NCBI GenBank assembly: GCA_965367295.1
Contig: CBDUHN010000055.1
Span: 1-14,675 of the forward strand
Direction of reading: 5' to 3'
Source: JAIVHA01 sp965367295
GTDB taxonomy: Bacteria; Pseudomonadota; Gammaproteobacteria; DSM-19610
DNA length: 14,675 bases
In this document: in pieces, positions 1-7,306 of the stretch
Layout: each line of letters begins with the position of its first letter
Position numbering within the stretch: the first letter of the stretch is position 1
The notes under the pieces: model-generated
Told to the model about the DNA's origin: nothing
What the model saw: only the letters and a program-made list of their open reading frames with translations
Database searches by the model: none
Position numbers and translations under genes: made by a program

Positions 1-54
1 GCACCATAGCCATAGGGAGCACCATAACCGTAAGGAGCACCATAGCCATAACCA
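1..54 (-). repeat. 18-bp tandem repeat coding for PYGYGA units
   Basis: Three consecutive near-identical 18-bp units (1-18, 19-36, 37-54) each begin gcaccata on the + strand and encode a six-residue Pro-Tyr-Gly-Tyr-Gly-Ala unit on the minus strand. Differences are mainly at third codon positions. The array reaches the left edge and may continue beyond it. Confidence 0.8.
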
Positions 55-341
55 GGGCCATAGCCATAACCGGGATAACCATAACCATAGCCACGGTTGT
101 AGCCGTCACCATAGCCGCGACCATAGCCACGACCGGAACCACGACCACTGAAGCCCATGGAGAAATCACCGTCTCCCATCATGTCTCCGAGGCCATCACC
201 CCAGCCGTTGTTACCCCAGCCATTATTCCAGGGGCCACCGCCGTAACCAGGACCACCCCACCATGCCTGAGCGGAACTCAGTGGCAGTGCGGCCATACCT
301 GCAATAGCAGCTGCGAGAATAGTCTTCTTCAGATTTTTCAT
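1..341 (-). CDS. Sulfur-globule-protein-like Gly/Tyr-rich exported protein (C-terminus cut by window edge)
   Basis: 113 residues are visible; the frame is still open at the left edge. It starts with a clear Sec signal peptide (MKNLKK, then an Ala-rich hydrophobic core, likely cleavage after AQA at residue 26). The mature part begins with Trp/Gly/Asn-rich sequence (WWGG, GWGNNGWG), then a short acidic/Met segment (GDMMGDGDFSMGFSG), then Gly/Arg/Tyr and Gly/Tyr repeats ending in tandem GYGAPY units. This order resembles the sulfur globule envelope proteins (Sgp) of purple sulfur bacteria, small exported Gly/Tyr-rich proteins that coat stored sulfur. The start is fixed by a GGAGGG ribosome binding site 7 bases upstream. 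It is the last visible gene of the minus-strand RND operon, after a 184-bp gap, so it may also have its own expression control. Another structural Gly/Tyr-rich matrix protein is possible. Confidence 0.75.
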   Translation of the reverse strand, partial: MKNLKKTILAAAIAGMAALPLSSAQAWWGGPGYGGGPWNNGWGNNGWGDGLGDMMGDGDFSMGFSGRGSGRGYGRGYGDGYNRGYGYGYPGYGYGPGYGYGAPYGYGAPYGYG

Positions 342-431
342 ATCGGTACCCTCCGATTAAGGTCACTTGCTCGACACGAAGCCATCCGTGTCACCTGATA
401 CCCCCTGCTGTACTCTTCCCTGCGGAACGAG

Positions 432-444
432 GGAGCGCCGCTCC
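432..444 (-). other. Short GC-rich hairpin between the lipoprotein and globule-protein genes
   Basis: The stem is GGAGC/GCTCC with a 3-base loop. Flanking GCGGA (422-426) and TCCGC (442-446) allow an alternative outer pairing. On the minus strand no U-run follows, so it is not a convincing terminator there. A T-run (451-455) follows on the + strand, but no + strand gene ends here. It could be an mRNA processing or stability element. The rest of 342-525 shows no gene. Confidence 0.3.
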
Positions 445-525
445 GCGTGGTTTTTGCCTTGATCACCGCAAACCCAGTTACCGACTGCGAATCCGACGAT
501 CCCGGTAAATCCAGTTTCACATTAC

Positions 526-1257
526 TCACCAGACGCCGGGCACCATGCCCGGCATACCTCCGGTGACCGGCCAGCCAGCGCCGTATCCATACCCTCCAGG
601 CCAGGTACCCGGCGCATAGCCGCCAACTCCTCCGCCATATCCCGGATAACCGCCATACGGTGCGCCGGGATAACCGGGATTCGCACTGCTTCCATAGGGA
701 CGGTCATAGGGTGCGGCTTCCTTCCAGGGCGAGGCGTTACGCGTCTGTCTGGCTGGCTCTCGGGTATAGGCGGGACGTTCTTCGTCCAATGGTCTGAACT
801 GTGGCTGGGCAATGGGCGCCTGCCACTGTTTGCCCTGATTCGGTGTACCCCAACGGCTATCCCGGCTGGCCGAACCGTATTGCTGAGGTACTGCCCAGGG
901 ATTACCCGATGGTGCCGGAGCGATATAGCCCGGCTGACGCTGGTTGGGCTGGCTGTATTGCGGTGGTTCATAGCCTCGCCGTCCGTAACCACCACTGTCG
1001 ACAGGTGGCGGAGATGGTGCGTAATAACTGGGTGGCGGCTGAACAACAGTGCCTTGCGGTACCCACACACTATTGGGGGGTACAGCGATCCATTGTCCCT
1101 GCGGTGCGGTATCGGTGATCTGCCTCTGTTGCTTGTGTTCATCGTTTTTCCCATTCTTTCCGCCATCACCACTACAGGCCATTACTATCAGTACCATGAC
1201 TCCCAATAACACCGGGATGCGTCCAAAACGCCACTGTGCAACCCGCCACCCTGTCAT
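526..1257 (-). CDS. Pro/Gly/Tyr-rich putative outer-membrane lipoprotein
   Basis: 243 residues. The N-terminus has two Arg residues before a hydrophobic stretch ending in V-M-A-C, with Cys28 as the likely lipidated residue. The lipobox is slightly imperfect because Met sits at -2. Ser rather than Asp at +2 favours outer-membrane sorting. A short Lys/Asp/Gln-rich linker follows, then about 180 residues of low complexity: Pro/Tyr/Gln-rich in the middle, Gly/Tyr/Pro-rich at the end (GAPYGGYPGYGGG). No enzymatic motif is visible and I recognise no family. The start has GGAGG 6 bases upstream, and only 20 bp separate it from the stop of the preceding Gln-rich gene, so the two are probably co-transcribed. 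The tail resembles those of its two neighbours, suggesting a shared structural role at the cell surface or around sulfur globules. That role is an inference. Confidence 0.75.
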   Translation of the reverse strand: MTGWRVAQWRFGRIPVLLGVMVLIVMACSGDGGKNGKNDEHKQQRQITDTAPQGQWIAVPPNSVWVPQGTVVQPPPSYYAPSPPPVDSGGYGRRGYEPPQYSQPNQRQPGYIAPAPSGNPWAVPQQYGSASRDSRWGTPNQGKQWQAPIAQPQFRPLDEERPAYTREPARQTRNASPWKEAAPYDRPYGSSANPGYPGAPYGGYPGYGGGVGGYAPGTWPGGYGYGAGWPVTGGMPGMVPGVW

Positions 1258-1277
1258 GGGAGTCCTCCGCTACCCGG

Positions 1278-2201
1278 CTATTGCCCCTGCCCGGGATTGG
1301 CGCCACCCGCAGCCGGATACATGGGCTGTCCCCAGTAGGGTGCGCCATAGCCCGGTGGGGGCGGTGGGTAGCCGTAGGGGGGGTATCCGCTATAGGCCGG
1401 GGCTACCGGCTGAGCAGGTGCTGTAGTGCCTGCTGTTCCGGCATCACCCGCTGCAACCGACGGTGCCTGCTGCGCATTCGGATAGCGGTGCTGTTGGCGA
1501 TACTGATCCATTTCCTGCACACGCTGCTGATGCTGCTGTTCCCATTCCTGGCGTGCCTGTTCGCGCTGTTGCTCGCGTTGCGGATTTTGTGACTGCCAGG
1601 ACTGCGGGCGCTGCTCGTCCTGTTGCCACTCCTCACGACGCTGCTGGGCCTGCTGTTGCATATCCTGGTAGCGCTGGTCCATCTCCTGCTGATGCTGTTC
1701 CCGATACTGGTTCATGCCCGGCATGCCCTCAGCCATGGGGCCACGATCCTGCATTAACTGCTGCATTTCCTGCTGATGCCGGGCCCGCATCTGTTCCATT
1801 TCCTTTGCGTGCTCGGCCCGTCGCTGCTGCATTTCCTGCTGGTATTGTTCACGGCGTTGCTGCGCTTCCTGCTGACGATCCAGGAACTGGGATCGGGTCA
1901 CCGCGCCATGACGCGGATAGCTCTCCGGCATCGTTGGGGGTGGCGTATTCCCCAATTCCGGGTCCGGCCGGAACTGGCCGGGTGCCGGCTGCATAGCACC
2001 CTGGCTGGAATAAGGCCCGGGTGGAGGCGGCACCTGCTGTCCTGGTGCACCCCACTGGGGGTTCACGCCGGAGGCCGGTGGTGCAGCGGCATCGCTGGCC
2101 AGTAGCGGTGTGGCCAGCATCATGCCCAGTAAAGGGGTGACACCGAGCCAACGCCGCAGAGCGGTGTGTGCATTTCCATGATTTCGATTCCTGTTTTTCA
2201 T
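1278..2201 (-). CDS. Exported Gln/Arg/Met-rich coiled-coil protein with a Gly/Pro/Tyr tail
   Basis: 307 residues from the start at 2201. The frame is open further upstream, but that extension overlaps the transporter gene. The start at 2201 has GGAGGA a few bases upstream and a proper signal peptide (RR at 16-17, hydrophobic 19-34, cleavage near LAS). Residues 40-100 are Pro-rich. Residues 104-238 are an extremely Gln-rich predicted coiled coil with repeated QQEM, QQRRE and RHQQEMQQ units, broken at about 152-166 by a Gly/Pro/Met segment. Residues 260-307 are Pro/Ala, then Gly/Tyr/Pro (GYPPYGYPPPPPGYGAPYWG). It lies 40 bp after the RND transporter and 20 bp before the lipoprotein. No known function is recognised. 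A periplasmic scaffold or fibre is a reasonable guess, not a demonstrated role. Confidence 0.75.
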   Translation of the reverse strand: MKNRNRNHGNAHTALRRWLGVTPLLGMMLATPLLASDAAAPPASGVNPQWGAPGQQVPPPPGPYSSQGAMQPAPGQFRPDPELGNTPPPTMPESYPRHGAVTRSQFLDRQQEAQQRREQYQQEMQQRRAEHAKEMEQMRARHQQEMQQLMQDRGPMAEGMPGMNQYREQHQQEMDQRYQDMQQQAQQRREEWQQDEQRPQSWQSQNPQREQQREQARQEWEQQHQQRVQEMDQYRQQHRYPNAQQAPSVAAGDAGTAGTTAPAQPVAPAYSGYPPYGYPPPPPGYGAPYWGQPMYPAAGGANPGQGQ

Positions 2202-2241
2202 TGCCTTCCTCCGCACATTGTTTGCATCTGGTACTTGCCCG

Positions 2242-5200
2242 TCAGCGGGATGGCTCGTCCGCCATAGGCTCGGAGCCTTCGATCCGTGCCTGCAGTTCAT
2301 CGCAGCCACGTTTTTCAAAATGGCTTGCCGCACTGATACAGCCAAGGGGGATGATCAGCACGGTGAACACGGTTGCCACGCCGGTGCCAAACAGCAGCGT
2401 CACGGCCATGCCTTCGAAGATCGGGTCGGTAATGATGGCTGCAGCACCGGCCATCAGGGTCAGCGAAGTAATCAGGATGGGACGCAGGCGGGTACGGCCG
2501 GCCTCAATGGCGGCATGGCGGATATCCTTTCCCTTCGCCACTTCGTGCTTGACGAATTCCACCAGCAGGATGGAGTTGCGAACGATAATCCCGCCGAGGG
2601 CAATGAAACCGATCATCGAAGTGGCGGTGAATTCCGCACCCATGATCCAGTGGCCGGGAATGATACCGATCAGGGTCACCGGGATCGGTGCCATGATCAG
2701 CCCCGCCAGGGTGTAATCCCGGAACTCCAGCACGATCAGGCCGTAGATCAGCAACAGTGCCGCCATGAAGGCGATGCCCATATCACGGAAGGTTTCGTAG
2801 GTCACCGTCCATTCACCACCCCACTCGAAACCGGATTTCAGGTCATTATCGGGCGGGCCGATCAGCCCCATGGGCATACCGGTGATCTGTACGCCATCGG
2901 GCGCGGTGTAGCCTTCCAGTAAATCCTCAATACCGAACATGCCGTAGATAGGTGCGCCGAGCCGGCCTTCCATTTCACCGGTCACGTATTCCACGGGACG
3001 CAGGTCAATGTGATAGAGGTATGGCCCTTCCTCCACCTGCACGAAGCGTCCCAGTTCACCAATGGGGATCACCTCTCCGCTCTGGTTCACAATGGGCAGG
3101 TTGGACAGTCTCGACACCTGCGAGCGAACTGCCAATGGCGCCTGCAACACGATATAGGTGGGCTCCAATGGTGCGGCACGCTTCACATCGCCCAGTTTGT
3201 AACCACCCATGGCCATGGCCAGATTGCGATTGATGGATTCCACCGATACGCCACGGCGTACCGCCTTGTCGGTGTTGATCTCGAAGTGCCAGTAGGTATA
3301 GGGCGAAGACATGAAATTATCCACGTCCACCACATTTTCGACCTCTTCGAACATGGCGGTCATGTCGCGGGCAACCTGGCGCCGGGTCAGTTCATCCGGC
3401 CCATAGATCTCCGCCACCACGGTCTGCAACACCGGCGGACCCGGCGGCATTTCCACCACCTGGATCTTGGCTCCCATACGCTGGGCGATCGGCGTCAGCA
3501 GGGCACGCGCCACCACGGAGATTTCATGGCTGCTTCGCTCGCGCAGGTTCTTGTCCAGCAACATGACCTGAATGTCCGCTTCCCAGGGTTTCTGGCGCGT
3601 GTAGTAATGCCGTACCAGACCATTGAAATTGAAGGGCGATGCTGTACCGACATAGGTTTGCATGGCGGTCACTTCCGGAATGGTGCGCAGCTCCTCGGCC
3701 AGCGTCTGCGTGACATTGGCGGTAACTGGCAGGGCCGTGCCTTCCCGCATGTTGATCACCACATTGAACTCAGGCTTGTTATCGAACGGCAGCATCTTCA
3801 CTGCAACCGTCTGGGTGTAAAACAGTGCACAGGCAACGAAGGTCATGCCGATTATCCCCAGCAGGAACAGCACACCCAGCTTGCGGTTTTCCACCAACGG
3901 CTTGATGATCGGATGGTAGATGCGGCCGATAAATTTCTGGGCCCGCTCTTCGCGTTGTTTGGCTTTTTCGAAGGTATGCATGGTTGCAGGCCGCACACGC
4001 ATGGCAAACCATGGAGTAAAAATAAAGGCGGATAGCAGCGAGAAGAACATCGCCGAGGAGCCGAGTACCGGGATCGGACGCATATAAGGTCCCATCAAAC
4101 CACTGACGAAGCCCATCGGCAGCAGCGCGGCGATAATGGTCAGGGTGGCGAGAATGGTCGGATTGCCTACTTCGCGCACCGCATCAATGGCGATATTGAC
4201 GCTGGTTTTTCCCGCTTCCATCCAGCGGCGGAAGATATTTTCCACCACCACGGTGGCGTCATCCACCAGGATCCCGATGGCAAAAATGAGCGCAAAAAGA
4301 CTGACACGATCAATGGTGTAATCCAACACCCAGGCAGACCAGACCGTGATCAGAATCACCACGGGAATAACCGTGATCACCACGAAAGCCGCCCGCAGCC
4401 CCAGACCGATAAGACACAGGATTGCCACTGCAACCGCAGCCTCAAACAGCGCGGTGAGCAGTTCGTTGACCTTGTCATTGGCGGTTTTGCCGTAGTCGCG
4501 GGTGATGCTGACCCGTACGTTGTCTGGAATCAGGTTGCCCCGCAGACTATCGAGCTTGTCGAGAATGGCATTGGCAACCGTCACACCATTGGCGCCTTCC
4601 TTTTTGGCAATGGCGACCGTCACGGCCGGCTCGGCGATTCGCGCCGGGCTATCCTCTTCCGTGGCCGGGCCGGAATAGTAGTTGACGATCTGCGAGGTCT
4701 CGGCCGGCCCATGAAACACCTTGGCAACATCGCGCACATAGATAGGCGAATCACCCCGCACCCCGACCACCAGGCTGCCCACCTCTTCCGCCGTGCGCAG
4801 AAAAGTACCGGTGTAGACCCTGAAACTGGTATTGCCGGCTTCCACATTGCCTGCGGGAAGCTCCGAGTTCGCGCTCCGGATCGCCTGTGCCACCTGCTCA
4901 ATACTGGTGCCATACCCATTCAGTCGTTCCGGGTAGACCTCGACACGGATCTGCTCGGCACGCCCACCGATTACCGAACCCTGGCCAGCATTCGGTACTT
5001 CCTGCAAGCGCTGCAGCACATCCACACCGAGGGTGCGCAAGGCGGCATCATCGACACTGCCGGAGGACAGGGTGACCGTGACCACCGGCACATCATCGAT
5101 ACCCTTGGGTTTTACCAGCGGCATGGACACACCGGGTGGAATTTTGTCGAGATTGGATTGCAGCTTGTCATGCACCTTGACGATGGACGGCCCCAGTTCC

Positions 5201-5577
5201 TCGCCAACCCGGAAGCGGACCACCACCATGGCGCGACCCCGTTCACTGGCCGAGTACACATGACGCACGCCGGGGATTTCGCTCATGATCCGTTCCAGCG
5301 GATTGGTCACCAGACTGGTCACCTGCTCGGAGGATGCACCGGGATACTCAACAAAGATATCCACCATGGGCACCGAGATCTGCGGGTCTTCCTGGCGCGG
5401 GGTAAAAATCAGGCCCAAGAGGCCGATCGCCAGGGTGGCCAGCATCAACAACGGGGAAATAGGCGAGTCGATAAAGGTGCAGGCCATGCGGCCGGCCATG
5501 CCAAGATGGCGACCTTCGAGGGATTCCACCTCGTCAATTTCCGGGGGTTCCGGAGGCTGGTTCGGCTTTTGGCTCAT
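2242..5577 (-). CDS. RND-family (AcrB-type) inner-membrane transporter
   Basis: 1111 residues from MSQKPNQ, the usual length for an RND pump. The frame is open to 5703, but that extension lies inside the adaptor gene, whereas 5577 leaves a 10-bp gap with an AGGA-containing site. The first transmembrane helix is at about residues 43-59, followed by a large periplasmic porter domain containing the family string VEYPGASSEQV. A block of helices from about 375 includes GILVDDATVVVENIF, with the two membrane Asp (439-440) that carry protons in RND pumps. A second periplasmic domain and C-terminal helix block end in a short cytoplasmic tail (FEKRGCDELQAR). It should work with the adjacent adaptor; no TolC-like channel is in the window. 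The substrate cannot be read from sequence. Linkage to globule-like proteins hints at export related to sulfur or envelope material. Confidence 0.93.
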   Translation of the reverse strand: MSQKPNQPPEPPEIDEVESLEGRHLGMAGRMACTFIDSPISPLLMLATLAIGLLGLIFTPRQEDPQISVPMVDIFVEYPGASSEQVTSLVTNPLERIMSEIPGVRHVYSASERGRAMVVVRFRVGEELGPSIVKVHDKLQSNLDKIPPGVSMPLVKPKGIDDVPVVTVTLSSGSVDDAALRTLGVDVLQRLQEVPNAGQGSVIGGRAEQIRVEVYPERLNGYGTSIEQVAQAIRSANSELPAGNVEAGNTSFRVYTGTFLRTAEEVGSLVVGVRGDSPIYVRDVAKVFHGPAETSQIVNYYSGPATEEDSPARIAEPAVTVAIAKKEGANGVTVANAILDKLDSLRGNLIPDNVRVSITRDYGKTANDKVNELLTALFEAAVAVAILCLIGLGLRAAFVVITVIPVVILITVWSAWVLDYTIDRVSLFALIFAIGILVDDATVVVENIFRRWMEAGKTSVNIAIDAVREVGNPTILATLTIIAALLPMGFVSGLMGPYMRPIPVLGSSAMFFSLLSAFIFTPWFAMRVRPATMHTFEKAKQREERAQKFIGRIYHPIIKPLVENRKLGVLFLLGIIGMTFVACALFYTQTVAVKMLPFDNKPEFNVVINMREGTALPVTANVTQTLAEELRTIPEVTAMQTYVGTASPFNFNGLVRHYYTRQKPWEADIQVMLLDKNLRERSSHEISVVARALLTPIAQRMGAKIQVVEMPPGPPVLQTVVAEIYGPDELTRRQVARDMTAMFEEVENVVDVDNFMSSPYTYWHFEINTDKAVRRGVSVESINRNLAMAMGGYKLGDVKRAAPLEPTYIVLQAPLAVRSQVSRLSNLPIVNQSGEVIPIGELGRFVQVEEGPYLYHIDLRPVEYVTGEMEGRLGAPIYGMFGIEDLLEGYTAPDGVQITGMPMGLIGPPDNDLKSGFEWGGEWTVTYETFRDMGIAFMAALLLIYGLIVLEFRDYTLAGLIMAPIPVTLIGIIPGHWIMGAEFTATSMIGFIALGGIIVRNSILLVEFVKHEVAKGKDIRHAAIEAGRTRLRPILITSLTLMAGAAAIITDPIFEGMAVTLLFGTGVATVFTVLIIPLGCISAASHFEKRGCDELQARIEGSEPMADEPSR

Positions 5578-5587
5578 GCCGCCATCC

Positions 5588-6811
5588 TCAACGTCCACCC
5601 ACCCAGCCACTCGCCATGCTGGCCGGCGGGATGGCGAAGATGCGCTCGCCCACCTGCAGACCGGAGAGCACGGCAACCTGGCGGTTACCGACATAGTCCC
5701 CAAGCCTCACCAGGCGCAACTGCGGCTCATTCTGCTGATTGAGCACATAAACGGCCGGCAGACTGCCACGCCACATCACTGCCGATTCAGGAATCACCGG
5801 CACCGCTTCCGTTGAAGTGGTGATGTCCGGCAACATAACCTCGGCATACATCCCGGGACCACCGGGCGTGCCGACGGGCAGATCGAACTTCACCGTAACG
5901 GTGTGGCGCTGGGCATCGGCGGAGGGGAATATCTGTGCCACGCGCACCTCCGTATGGGTATCCCCCACATCCAGTCGCGCCGGAACCAGCATGCCTTTCT
6001 GCAGTACCGGCATCAGCCGTGCCGGCACTTCCACCTGCACCTGCAGGTATTCGAGATCGGCGTACTCCAGCAGCGGCTGACCGGGCTGTACGGTGTCACC
6101 CTCCTCTACCAGTTTGCGGACGATGACGCCATCAAAAGGTGCGAAGGAACGGGCATCGCGCAGGCGCGCATCGATTTCCTCCAGCTGGGACTGGGCGCTC
6201 AACTGCGCATTGTGGGCCTGGTTGAGCTGAGTACCGCTGGAGTACAGATCTGCCTGGCGATCCAGCCAGGGCTCACCACCAATATTGCCCGGCATGAACC
6301 CCTGCATGGGTCGGGTGAACATCTGGTCGAACATGGTAGGCATGCCCATACCTCCGCTACGGGCGATGCTGCGACTCTGGGGAGAATACAGTTCGCGGGA
6401 ATACTGCATCTGCGCATTGGCAATTGCACTCTGGGCATTGCCGATCTGTGCCAGTGCGGCACGACGCTTGGCCAGCAGATCATCGTCATCAATCGCGGCC
6501 AGGACCTCCTGGGATTTGAAATGATCCCCCTCGGTGCCGGCGATGAACTCGATGCGGCCCGGTAACTGCGCCGTCAGCGTGACTTGTTTATACGCTACTA
6601 CCGTGCCACCCAGGGTGACCGTGCTGCCCAGGCGGCTTTCCTCGACGGTAACCACATCGGACGAAAGGGCCGGATTGGCATGTACTGAAAGACTCAGGAA
6701 GGTACTGCACACCGAAAACAACAGGCATGCCGCTTGGGAACAAAACCGCAACTTATTCGCAAGTGGGATCGCGCGGCTAAATACGGCAGGCTGATCTGTG
6801 CCAACTACCAC
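5588..6811 (-). CDS. RND periplasmic adaptor subunit (membrane fusion protein, HlyD/AcrA type)
   Basis: 407 residues. The start is GTG at 6811, preceded by GAGGAGG with 7-base spacing; no in-frame ATG lies near it. The signal peptide has a long n-region, hydrophobic core at about 28-43 and likely cleavage after VHA. Then come the first half of a lipoyl-like domain (about 63-110), an alpha hairpin (about 112-220), the second lipoyl half (FAPFDGVIVRKLVEEGDTV) and beta-barrel/membrane-proximal domains ending near residue 400. This is the standard adaptor layout. The hairpin carries an unusual Met/Phe/Gly-rich insertion at about 145-185, with six Met in residues 155-173. The adaptor bridges the RND pump encoded next to an outer-membrane channel. 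It is the first gene after the sigma-54 promoter candidate, so it probably opens the operon. Confidence 0.92.
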   Translation of the reverse strand: MVVGTDQPAVFSRAIPLANKLRFCSQAACLLFSVCSTFLSLSVHANPALSSDVVTVEESRLGSTVTLGGTVVAYKQVTLTAQLPGRIEFIAGTEGDHFKSQEVLAAIDDDDLLAKRRAALAQIGNAQSAIANAQMQYSRELYSPQSRSIARSGGMGMPTMFDQMFTRPMQGFMPGNIGGEPWLDRQADLYSSGTQLNQAHNAQLSAQSQLEEIDARLRDARSFAPFDGVIVRKLVEEGDTVQPGQPLLEYADLEYLQVQVEVPARLMPVLQKGMLVPARLDVGDTHTEVRVAQIFPSADAQRHTVTVKFDLPVGTPGGPGMYAEVMLPDITTSTEAVPVIPESAVMWRGSLPAVYVLNQQNEPQLRLVRLGDYVGNRQVAVLSGLQVGERIFAIPPASMASGWVGGR

Positions 6812-6834
6812 AATAATGCCTCCTCATTATCCAT
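6805..6834 (-). CDS. Possible nine-residue leader peptide overlapping the adaptor start
   Basis: The frame ATG to TAG encodes MDNEEALLW. Its stop lies a few bases inside the adaptor gene, and its codons 4-6 contain the adaptor's own GAGGAGG ribosome binding site, a layout that would allow translational coupling. Its own ribosome binding site is poor, so this may be chance. Confidence 0.2.
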   Translation of the reverse strand: MDNEEALLW

Positions 6835-6921
6835 TTGCAGTTCTTTGTAGTTTTTTTGCGTGGTCGCACTACACCTGCACTGCATGCGCAACCCGATTGT
6901 GCATCGCTCGCACAGAAACAG

Positions 6922-6938
6922 AGCAATGCCCATGCCAA
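6922..6938 (-). promoter_or_regulatory. Sigma-54 (-24/-12) promoter for the RND operon
   Basis: On the minus strand it reads TTGGCATGGGCATTGCT. Against the consensus TGGCACG-N4-TTGCW it differs at one position (C to T), and the key GG and GC pairs are exactly ten bases apart. Predicted transcription would start near 6910, giving a leader of about 100 nt before the adaptor's GTG. A sigma-54 activator gene lies immediately divergent, which strengthens the call. Confidence 0.7.
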
Positions 6939-7071
6939 ATCGCAAGTGGCTGAGTTCTTGAACTTTTACGAAAACGCCTGTTGCAGCGACTGAAACACGC
7001 AATGGGAAGCAGCGTTGACGGAACAGCGCGTAAATTTATGAATTACCTGCAATGTATCGGGATCAAACCCA

Positions 7072-7109
7072 TTGCAACGGAGGGTGCAACGTGAGCATGA
7101 AAATGCAAC
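7072..7109. promoter_or_regulatory. Candidate upstream activator sites (TGCAAC repeats)
   Basis: TGCAAC occurs three times in 37 bp (7073, 7085, 7104). The first two also form a dyad, TTGCA-N8-TGCAA (7072-7089). The reverse complement GTTGCA occurs at 6980-6985. The cluster is about 135-170 bp upstream of the sigma-54 site, where enhancer-binding activators usually bind. Which protein binds is inferred. Confidence 0.4.
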
Positions 7110-7227
7110 ACATGCATGGCATATGTTGACGCATATCAATGAGAGGGAATACCGGGGCGTGTACCGTTGGTTCATAGACTATTCTTGTAAAGCGGGTGGA
7201 TCAGGCATAGTCACTGAAAGTGCGGGA

Positions 7228-7257
7228 TTCGCACTCATAACAAGTACGCGTTATAAG
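7228..7257 (+). promoter_or_regulatory. Possible sigma-70-type promoter for the PAS activator gene
   Basis: TTCGCA (7228-7233) and TATAAG (7252-7257) are separated by 18 bp, matching 4/6 and 5/6 consensus positions. The start would be near 7264, some 43 nt before the ATG. The -35 match is weak. Confidence 0.3.
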
Positions 7258-7306
7258 CACACGTTCTCAAAAAAGACTACGGAATTGGTCACCGGAGGAG
7301 TACGGT

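Larger units (their letters stand above)
6812..7306. other. Divergent intergenic control region between the RND operon and its likely activator
   Basis: About 495 bp without a convincing full gene. It contains a sigma-54 promoter reading left, a stem-loop (6862-6869 with 6886-6893, with wobble pairs) in the predicted 5' leader, TGCAAC repeats, and a weak sigma-70-like promoter reading right. A poor IHF-like match (two mismatches) lies at 7031-7043, between the repeats and the sigma-54 site. Confidence 0.6.

Noticed and set aside
422..455. Intrinsic terminator on the + strand
   Set aside because: A hairpin with a nearby T-run exists, but no + strand gene precedes it and the T-run is offset from the stem.
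338..529. 63-codon minus-strand frame between the lipoprotein and globule-like genes
   Set aside because: It has no good ribosome binding site, overlaps the stop of one gene and the start of the next, and its composition is not protein-like. Treated as a chance frame.
2242..2922. Long + strand frames inside the RND, adaptor and coiled-coil genes
   Set aside because: They are antisense shadows of clearly homologous minus-strand genes, rich in His/Arg/Gly, with no ribosome binding sites.
6947..6962. TGGCTGAGTTCTTGAA as a + strand sigma-54 site for the PAS activator
   Set aside because: Spacing is right but the invariant GC of the -12 element is GA.
6805..7002. 65-codon minus-strand frame upstream of the adaptor
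   Set aside because: It spans the sigma-54 promoter and its predicted start lies upstream of the predicted transcription start. Only its last nine codons are considered, as a possible leader.
7117..7132. Sigma-54-like TGGCATATGTTGAC on the + strand
   Set aside because: Spacing is too short and the -12 GC is missing.
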